DNA of 27,169 nucleotides from DASPJR01 sp035628505. GTDB taxonomy: Bacteria > Planctomycetota > SZUA-567 > H5-PLA8. Both the position numbers and the translations under genes were made by a program. Positions 6,934-15,400 of the stretch are shown piece after piece; positions within the stretch are counted from its first letter, which is position 1; every line of letters begins with the position of its first letter. Under the pieces are notes generated by a model. It was given only the letters and a program-made list of their open reading frames with translations. It was not told the origin of the DNA and made no database searches. The stretch covers positions 1 through 27,169 of the forward strand of contig DASPJR010000163.1 in assembly GCA_035628505.1 (NCBI GenBank), read 5' to 3'.

Positions 6934-9696
6934 GTGCATCGCCTTAAAAATCTTCCAATCGTCTTGTGTTTTGCGCTCGCTGCCCTGAGCAACGCGGCCG
7001 ACGTCAAGTCGCCACGCGCGCTTCCTGAAAACGTTGAAGCCGCGCTGGGGAAGCTAGCGCCGGAAGCGCGGCCCCTGGAGACGAAGGTTGCTGAAAACGG
7101 AGCGATTTACGTTCTCCTGCCAAACGGCTGCGAAATTATCGTAAAGGAAAAACACAGCGCGCCGGTGACGTCGGTACAAGCGTGGGTGCGCACGGGCGCC
7201 ATTCACGAAGGACCCTGGATGGGCGCGGGCCTGAGCCACTTCTGCGAACACATGCTCTTTAAAGGAACGACGAAGCGTCCGACAGGGCAGCTGGACCAGG
7301 AAATTCGCGGCGGCGGCGGCGACAACAATGCGTACACGACGTCCGAACGCACCGTCTATCACGTCACGGGTGCGAAAGAAGGCTTTGAGAACGCGTTCGC
7401 GGCGGTGGCGGACATGCTGATGGATTCGACCTTTCCGCCGGACGAAACGGTGAAGGAGCACGCCGTTGTCGTCAAAGAAATTGAGCGTTACCTGGATAAT
7501 GCCGATGCGGTGCTGTTCGAGGCATTCGAACGTACTCTGTTCCAGGAGCATCCGTATCGCGTTCCGGTGCTCGGCTATCCCGACCGCTTCAAGCGTGTCA
7601 CGCGCGAAGAAGTGTTTGCTTACTACAAGCAACGCTACTCGCCTCAGCTGACAACGTTCATCGCCGTGGGAGATTTCGATGCCGCCGACGTGCTTCCGAA
7701 GATGGCAAGCGTGCTGGCGACGTGGAAGCGCAATAGCGTCACACCGGTAACCATTCCACAGGAGCCCGAACAGGTCGCGCCACGCTCGGTGCAGATCGAG
7801 CATCCACTATGCGAAATTCCCAAGATGTACATCGGATTCCCGAGTGTCTCCTTGCGCGATGCGGATCTCTACGCGCTTGATCTGCTTGCCAATATTCTGG
7901 GAGACGGACGCTCCAGCCGCCTGTACCGCACGGTGAAAGACAAGCTCAATCTGGCCGTCGAGATCAGCGGGTTCAACTACACGCCGCAGTATCCGGGATA
8001 CTTTGCGGTGGCCATGACGCTTGAGCCCGAGAAGATTGCGGATGCCAAAGCCGCGGTGCTGAAGCTCATCGAAGAAGCAAAAACAAAAAAGCCCACCGAT
8101 GAGGAAATTGCCCGCGCGCGCCGAAAGGTCTACACGCAGCGCATCTTCGGTCAGATGACCGCTGACGGCGAAGCAGGAAACCTCGGCCAGGATTGGCTCG
8201 TCGCCGGCGACCTGGACTTCTCCGATCGTTACGCGCAGCGCATGCAGCAGGTCAGCGCCGACGACATACTGCGGGTCGCTCGCAAGTACCTCGTGCCCGA
8301 AAAGCTGAACGTGGCGATCATGCTGCCGGCGTCAAAAGACGAAAAGCCGAAGGCGTCTGAGAAGCCAGTCGAAGTAAAGGTCGAAGAGAATGCGCAGAAA
8401 GCGGAGCTCGAAAAATTGCGCGCCGACCCGTCTGTCGCTTCGGCCGAACTGCTTCCCCAGCGCAGCGTCTTTGAGATCAAGCTCAAGTCGGGCATTAGGC
8501 TGGCTGTGCGCGAAGACCATTCGCTGCCAGTCGTGAACATGGCTCTAACGGCGCTGGGCGGCACGCGCTGGGAGCCGGCGGAACTCGCCGGCGCAAGCAA
8601 TCTCATGGCGGAGATGCTCGACCGCGGCACGCAGAAGCGCAGCAAGTTGAAAATTGCAGAGGAAGTAGAAGGACTCGGCGCAAACTTGAGCACCTACAGC
8701 GACCGCAATTCATTTGGACTCACCATCGCCGGCCTGCGCGAAGACGCACCGAAACTATTCGAGCTTGCCTCCGACGGCCTTTTGAATTCCACCTTTCCTG
8801 CTGACGAATTTGAAAAGCTTCGCGCGGATGTCGTGCAGGAGATCGCCCAGGAAGACGAGCAGCTTTTTACGCTAAACAGCAAGGTCCTGCGTCCGCTGCT
8901 TTACGGCAATCACCCCTACGCGCGACAGAATCGCGGCACAATTGAGACGGTAAAGAAAGTTACGCCCGAGGACGTTAAACGACTGCATCAGGCGTGGGTG
9001 CATCCAGAGAATATTGCCGTCAGTATCGTCGGCGACGTGAATGCCACCGACGCGTTGAAGCTGGTGAATCAATATCTGGGCACCTTGAAAGCAGGCTCAT
9101 TTAAGGCGCCGCAGGTGCCGCCCGTTCCGGATCTGGCCGGTGGCAAGATCGGGCAGGCGGAGAAGCCGGGCATTACCGGCGCGATTCTGACGCTCGGGTT
9201 CCGAGGCGTGGACAAAAAGAACCCCGATCGCGAGAAGCTGGATCTGCTCGCCGGTATTTTAAGCGGTCTGGGCGGACGCTTGAACACTGCGCTGCGCGAA
9301 AAGCTGGGGCTGGCGTACTCCGTCGGCGTCTACAACGATACGCAGCTGGATGGAGGCGCGGTGGTCTTCTACATCCAGACCGATGCGAAGTCGCTCGACA
9401 AATCTCTTGAAGGTATGTGGAACGAAGCGAAGAAGCTTCGCGAAGAACCGGTGACGCAGAAGGAACTGGATTCCGTAAAGAATTATCTTGCCGGCACTGA
9501 AGCCATTGAACTGCAGAACCAGAGCGAAGTCGCCAAGCTGCTGGCGCTGTCGCAGCTTTATGGCGAAGGTGCCGAACACGTTTTTAACCGCCGCGAGCGG
9601 TTGGCGAAGGTCACCGCTGCCGACATTAAAGCCGCCGCAATGAAATATCTCGATTCAGACAAGTTCGCCAAGGCCGTGCTGAAGCCGAAGGAGTGA
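6934..9696 (+). CDS. Exported M16-family zinc metallopeptidase, two-domain
   Basis: With the GTG start the product is 920 aa and begins with a clean signal peptide (HRLKNLPIVLCFALAALSNA). The inverted zinc motif HxxEH is HFCEH at residues 102-106, and the third zinc ligand is E182 in VVVKEIERY, the 74-76-residue spacing typical of M16. The N-terminal half therefore looks active. The C-terminal half (about 505-920) repeats the same fold but has lost the HxxEH (GASNLMAEMLDRG), as in PqqL- and processing-peptidase-like pairs in which the second half is non-catalytic. A Lys/Glu-rich linker (about 460-500) joins the halves. It probably degrades or processes peptides in the periplasm. An upstream ATG at 6901 is possible but lacks a ribosome site. 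It is divergent from the STN-like gene. Confidence 0.93.
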   Translation: MHRLKNLPIVLCFALAALSNAADVKSPRALPENVEAALGKLAPEARPLETKVAENGAIYVLLPNGCEIIVKEKHSAPVTSVQAWVRTGAIHEGPWMGAGLSHFCEHMLFKGTTKRPTGQLDQEIRGGGGDNNAYTTSERTVYHVTGAKEGFENAFAAVADMLMDSTFPPDETVKEHAVVVKEIERYLDNADAVLFEAFERTLFQEHPYRVPVLGYPDRFKRVTREEVFAYYKQRYSPQLTTFIAVGDFDAADVLPKMASVLATWKRNSVTPVTIPQEPEQVAPRSVQIEHPLCEIPKMYIGFPSVSLRDADLYALDLLANILGDGRSSRLYRTVKDKLNLAVEISGFNYTPQYPGYFAVAMTLEPEKIADAKAAVLKLIEEAKTKKPTDEEIARARRKVYTQRIFGQMTADGEAGNLGQDWLVAGDLDFSDRYAQRMQQVSADDILRVARKYLVPEKLNVAIMLPASKDEKPKASEKPVEVKVEENAQKAELEKLRADPSVASAELLPQRSVFEIKLKSGIRLAVREDHSLPVVNMALTALGGTRWEPAELAGASNLMAEMLDRGTQKRSKLKIAEEVEGLGANLSTYSDRNSFGLTIAGLREDAPKLFELASDGLLNSTFPADEFEKLRADVVQEIAQEDEQLFTLNSKVLRPLLYGNHPYARQNRGTIETVKKVTPEDVKRLHQAWVHPENIAVSIVGDVNATDALKLVNQYLGTLKAGSFKAPQVPPVPDLAGGKIGQAEKPGITGAILTLGFRGVDKKNPDREKLDLLAGILSGLGGRLNTALREKLGLAYSVGVYNDTQLDGGAVVFYIQTDAKSLDKSLEGMWNEAKKLREEPVTQKELDSVKNYLAGTEAIELQNQSEVAKLLALSQLYGEGAEHVFNRRERLAKVTAADIKAAAMKYLDSDKFAKAVLKPKE

Positions 9697-9724
9697 GCTG
9701 CCCGAAATCGCTAAAAACAAACGT

Positions 9725-10486
9725 TTAGCTGAAAAGGGCAGTCTCGGGAGACGGTTGTTCAAACTTCTTTCGATAGTACCGCGACCAGAGGTAAATCGCC
9801 GGCATGCCTGCAAGCGTGGGTGCCAGCCAGGGAATGATCGTCCAAGTGCCCTGCAGCGGAATGCTGATAATCCGGTTCAGGCCGAACACCAGAAACGCCG
9901 TGTGCATGGAAATGCCGCAGCCGACCATCGAGCCGAGATGCTCAAACCACCACTCCATGTGCGGATGCGTTCGCGCCAGGATGTAACGGAGTTGACCACA
10001 GCCTACGCCGATGCCGATCGGGGACATGAACGCGAGCAGCAATTTGCCCGTCAGCAGGCCCAGCGGAATCATAGCCACTCCCAGCAGAACCGAGAGTACA
10101 TTCAGTGCCACGTTCAGCGCGGTTTTCATCCGCTGCGGTTCACGCCGCGTGCGTATCACCTGAACGCCGTGCCATGCCATGGCAACGGTAATTACCGCAA
10201 GATAAGCCAGGAAGATGTAGATCGTACGAACGTTCATGGCGAGCGCCTGGCGCGTCTGGTCATCGGCGCCGCCTGGCGGCTGCATCGCAGCCCAGGGATC
10301 GATCAGCACGTGAACGCAGCGGGCCATTCCCGATGCTGCTGCCAGGTAAGCGCACCAGATAAACGTCTTTCCACAGAATAAATGAAGCGGACCGCCCTTC
10401 CTGGAAAGAGCAGCCGCCCAGAACACAGGCAGAGCCAGCATTCCAATGAGTGCATGCGATTTCATCAGAATGTCTGTAAAGCTCAT
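9725..10486 (-). CDS. Polytopic membrane protein, DUF2306-like, function unknown
   Basis: From the ATG at 10486 the protein is 253 aa, with about seven hydrophobic segments. The N-terminus has the pattern MKSHALIGMLALPVFW followed by SRKGGPLHLFCGKTFIWC. This resembles the H-x-G-hydrophobic-KGG-x-xH-x-x-G block of DUF2306-type membrane proteins, where His residues sit at membrane edges. More histidines lie at HPHMEWWFEHLG and SMHTAF. Residues at the end are Arg/Lys-rich (SRYYRKKFEQ). The open frame extends to 10618, but the extra 44 residues are Cys/Arg-rich and unlike a leader, so I reject that start. No good Shine-Dalgarno precedes 10486. It is convergent with the M16 peptidase. Histidine content hints at redox or metal/heme binding; this is speculative. 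Confidence 0.75.
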   Translation of the reverse strand: MSFTDILMKSHALIGMLALPVFWAAALSRKGGPLHLFCGKTFIWCAYLAAASGMARCVHVLIDPWAAMQPPGGADDQTRQALAMNVRTIYIFLAYLAVITVAMAWHGVQVIRTRREPQRMKTALNVALNVLSVLLGVAMIPLGLLTGKLLLAFMSPIGIGVGCGQLRYILARTHPHMEWWFEHLGSMVGCGISMHTAFLVFGLNRIISIPLQGTWTIIPWLAPTLAGMPAIYLWSRYYRKKFEQPSPETALFS

Positions 10487-10657
10487 GGCTGAATCCGGTG
10501 AATTGATGTAGTTGTGGCAGGTCACTATGCGGCAGGCGTACGCAGATCGCAAAGAACAAAAAAGAAAATCGGACCTGCCTGGCGCGCTGACCTGAAAGAC
10601 TCGGCAGCGGTAGAGCATTCTATCGGCTGATGTTTACCGGGAACCGGGGCAGGAAAA

Positions 10658-11233
10658 ATGGCAAAGCGGGGTGTTCCTGAATGGCTTCTCGCTTGCCTCG
10701 GCACACTTGGCTTCGGCATTACCGCGCCGGTGCTCCTCGCTTGTTTTTACGTTTCTTTTGATATTGATCAGGGGATGCGAGGTTACGCCGACGACGCGCG
10801 CCACATGAGCCTGGGGCTGGCGCTGCAGCAATTTATTTCTCTGGAACTGACAGCGCTTTTCCTCTGCGGACCGGGCGCGGTGATCCTGTGCCTGATTGTT
10901 TACGCCATCCTGCGGGCCGACCCGGCGGCCGCTCAGGAGACGCCGGATGAGATTCTGTTGCGCGGGCGCTGGGTTGGCGCTGTGATCGCGTTTGCCAATT
11001 TGCCTGGCTACCTGTCTGGATTTGTGCTGGGCTGGGAGCGCCCGCTGACCGAGCTGCGAGTGGCCCTGCTGTTTATTGTCGCGGGTGTCGTCTCCGGAAG
11101 CTGGATCGCCTGGCAAGCATGGCGCGCGAGCCATCCCAATGCCCCCTTTATGCCGCGTTATTCGCTCACCACCCTGCTGGGCTGCCTTCTGGCGCTTGGA
11201 GCGGTCCTGACCGTGTTTGCGCCGGCAAAATGA
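10658..11233 (+). CDS. Small integral membrane protein, function unknown
   Basis: This 191-aa protein has about four hydrophobic segments (roughly residues 8-32, 57-85, 104-124 and 130-152) and a last one near the C-terminus (about 167-188). A ribosome site (AGGA) sits 4-5 nt before the ATG. A soluble charged stretch lies between the second and third segments (RADPAAAQETPDEI). I recognise no family. It is divergent from the DUF2306-like gene and lies 86 nt ahead of the isomerase gene, whose own ribosome site suggests separate translation. Codon use looks like that of its neighbours. Confidence 0.7.
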   Translation: MAKRGVPEWLLACLGTLGFGITAPVLLACFYVSFDIDQGMRGYADDARHMSLGLALQQFISLELTALFLCGPGAVILCLIVYAILRADPAAAQETPDEILLRGRWVGAVIAFANLPGYLSGFVLGWERPLTELRVALLFIVAGVVSGSWIAWQAWRASHPNAPFMPRYSLTTLLGCLLALGAVLTVFAPAK

Positions 11234-11319
11234 AGCACTCCGACGATTGACGCCTGCGCTTGATGCCCCGATACTCTCTGGCCAAATCCGGCAGGTGCCG
11301 GCAAATGGAGATTCTTGTC

Positions 11320-12192
<873 letters not shown>

Positions 12193-12221
12193 AGTCTGAA
12201 GCTAACCTGTAAGCCAGAATG

Positions 12222-12274
12222 GCTTTCGTTTCAGTCCTTGTAAGTACAAGCTGGGCTGAAACGAAAGCTTTTTT
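12222..12274 (+). terminator. Rho-independent terminator after the isomerase gene
   Basis: A perfect 13-bp stem (12222-12234 pairing with 12256-12268) encloses a second inverted repeat (CTTGTA/TACAAG) and is followed by six T residues at 12269-12274. It closes the isomerase transcript about 30 nt past its stop. Confidence 0.93.
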
Positions 12275-12442
12275 ATGCACAAAAGACATGGGTAAACCTA
12301 AGAAAACTCTAACTCAGTCGTAACCTGGGCAAAAACAGCATTCCTCACTTTCAATATTTGTAAAAAAGATGTATTAGCTGAGCCCGCTCCAATGCACTAC
12401 TAGGAAGAAACTTTACTTAACAGGTTCACGGAGGGCGTTCCA
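12275..12442 (+). other. AT-rich leader region of the giant secreted protein gene
   Basis: This 168-nt stretch between terminator and GTG is clearly richer in A and T than its surroundings and has no open frame worth calling. A weak promoter-like pair is TTTCAA, 17 nt, TATTAG (around 12353-12381). A 9-mer shared with the pseudopilin leader lies at 12419-12427, and the ribosome site GGAGGG is at 12430-12435. I see no known riboswitch. Confidence 0.4.
12419..12427 (+). promoter_or_regulatory. Leader element AACAGGTTC shared with the pseudopilin gene
   Basis: AACAGGTTC ends exactly 15 nt before the GTG start of the giant secreted protein. The same 9-mer ends exactly 15 nt before the ATG of the pseudopilin (minus strand, 20145-20153). 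Both leaders also contain CTAGGA a little further upstream. The function is unknown. Confidence 0.4.
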
Positions 12443-15400
12443 GTGACGCTGCTAAAACACGTTAAATTCACGCTGGCTGCTGTGCTATTGCTGATGATGG
12501 TCAGTCCAGGTTTGTCGGCCGGTCAGCTTCCGGCGGAGAATCCGCCGGGCGCAACAAACCCGGGAGTTTATTTCCGATATTTCAACAACGTTGGTGGCGA
12601 TTTCGTCAGCTTCCTTGATGGTCAAACGCCGGCAAACTCTGGCGTGAGCAACCTGGCCGGCGCAGTCGTTTATCCGCCGACAGGTGATCCTCCGGGACCT
12701 CCAGGAAATTCCACCAACTCGAGTTTCGACGTCGGCGTCCGAACACAAAATACTAATTACGGCTTCTGGTGGACCGGTTACATCAACATTCCGACGTCGG
12801 GCGTATGGACGTTCTATACCACCTCCGATGACGGCAGCGTCGTCTATATCGGCTCCCAAGCAGTCGAGGTTGTGAATAACGACGGCTCGCATGGCCTGCA
12901 GGAGCGCAGCGGCACAATCGATCTGGCAGCCGGACTGCACACCATTTTCGTGAAGTTCAAGCAAGGCGGCGGCGGGCATAACTTCGGCATCGCCTGGTCG
13001 GGACCGGGCGGTGCGCCGGCAAAAGAAGGCATTCCGAATAATGTCTTGTTTACCGAGCCGAACCTGATCGCCATGCCCACGATTTCTCCGAACGGCGGCA
13101 TGATTCCACAGAACGTAACCATCACGGGAAGCGGCGGCACCATTTACTACACGACGGACGGATCTGAACCGACAACAAATGCAACGGTTTATACCGGTCC
13201 GTTCAATCATAACACCGGCGGCGTGATCAAGGCACGCGAGTACTCAAACACCGGCCGCAGCGACGTGCGCACATCCGGAACGTTCACCGTTCCTGGACCG
13301 GTCTTCACTCCCAACGGCGGGCCCATCAATGGTTCAACGACCATCTCGCTGAGTTCCCCTTTCGGCGGAAACATCTATTACAGCATAGATGGAACAACGC
13401 CTTCATCCAATTCGGCTACGGCTCTTTACACCGGCCCATTCACGCTGCCAAACTCGGCCACAGTAAATGCCATCGCATACACGCCCAATGGCGTTTCCGT
13501 CGTGACCAGCGCCTCATTTGTTCGCGACGACATTGCCCCCGGGATCACCGAGGTCTACAGCTTTAAAACGACCACTGCAGTTAATGTGATATTCACTGCG
13601 CCCGTAAACCAGGCCAGTGCTGAGACGACCACCAATTACGCATTCACAGGCGGGCTGACGGTCGCATCGGCATCGCTCCTCGAGCCCAACCTGGTGCGTA
13701 TTACACTGAATGCCGGAACACCGATGGTCAGCGGCACCACCTACGGTGTGACAGTTTCAAATGTGAGTTCGACCGGCGGCGCTGTGATGCCTGCTGGAAT
13801 TACCCGGCAGTTCGTCTTTTACCCTTCGGGCAGCATCTCGCGCGAGCGTTTCGATGATCCAGGCATTAATGCGGCAATGAATTCCTTGCTGACAAATGCG
13901 TCCTATCCCAACAGTCCGGATATCAGTGACACGCTTCCAAACTTTGAAATCCCCGTAAATGCCGCGGACAACTACGGCACACGCATTCGCGGTTATTTTT
14001 ATCCTCCCGCGACCGGCACCTATATTTTCAAAACCTCCTCCGACGACAACAGTCTGGTGTTCTTGGGCGGCAACAGTCTGACCTCAAGTGCCACTCAGGT
14101 CATGAACATCAACAGCTGGACCGGTTCGCGCCAGTACAACTCTATTGCGGGCGGAGGAACGGGTAACGTTCAGCAGTACACTACCCCAGCCGCGCTAACC
14201 GCCAATCGCCGTTACTACATCGAAGGTCTGCAGTCGGAGGGCGGCGGCGGAGACAACTTCGCTGTTGCTGCCGATATCACTACAGCGCCAGCACCAATTC
14301 TGCCCGACGGCGCCGCACCCATTGCGGGTGCGAACATGTCGCCTTTCGGCGTAGGCGAACCGCTCGAGGCTGTCACGATCATCACCCACCCGTCCGACAA
14401 AACAGTTGTGCAGGGCAGTTCGGTTACCTTCACCGTTGTGGCAACGGGATCGAACCTGACATATGCCTGGACGAAGGCTGGTTCCCCGATCGGCGGCGCT
14501 AATGGCTCAAGTTACACCATTCCGACTACCGTTGCGACGGACGCGGCTCAGTACAGGGTAATTGTTACGAACTCTTTCGGATCCGTCACCAGCAATCCTG
14601 CAACATTGACTGTGGTTTCCCTCGCGACCCCCGTGGTCAGCACCGTTTCGCCCACGGCCGGCCCATCAGGTGGCGGCCAGACCGTTACGATTACGGGTCT
14701 GAACTTTGTAGTAGGACAGACACTGGTGTCGTTCGGTGGCACGCCGGCGACATCCATAAACGTCACCAACGGCGGCAACCTGACTTGCGTCACTCCCGCT
14801 CATGCCGCGGGCACTGTTGATGTCATGGTGACTGTATTTGGCGAACGCAGCGGAACGAAGACTGCTGCCTACACCTTTGTCGATCCTCCAACCATTACCA
14901 GCCTGAACCCGAGTAATGGCAATGCCGCGGGCGGCGTGGCAGTGACGGTCAATGGCACGAATTTGGCAACGACATCCGCGATCACGTATGGCGGAAGCGC
15001 TGTTACGTTCTCGAACGCAACCGCCACGACCGTTGATTTCACAACTCCGGGGCACACCGGGGCGGGGCCGAACGTAACAATCACCGTGACAACCGCCGGC
15101 GGTCAGGCTAATGCGACGTACACCATCGATGCACCGACGGTCGCTGCAGTCACTCCTAACCAGGGTCCGCTCGCGGGCGGACAGACGGTGACGATCACCG
15201 GAACAGGTTTCGTCTCGGGTCAGGCTGAGGCGGTCTTTGACACGACCGCGGTGGCCGGCACCACATCCTCGTACACGTCCATGACTGCGACGACGCCAGG
15301 GCACGCCCCCGGCACGGTAGACGTGTATGCGCAGTCTTTTGGAACGCTGGCCGGACCAGCGCTCGTGGGTTCCTATACGTATCTTGATCTTCCGACGGTC

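Noticed and set aside
9710..9729. GCTAAA/TTTAGC hairpin between the convergent M16 and membrane protein genes as a terminator
   Set aside because: It has only a 6-bp AT-rich stem, overlaps the membrane protein stop codon and has no T-run on the useful side.
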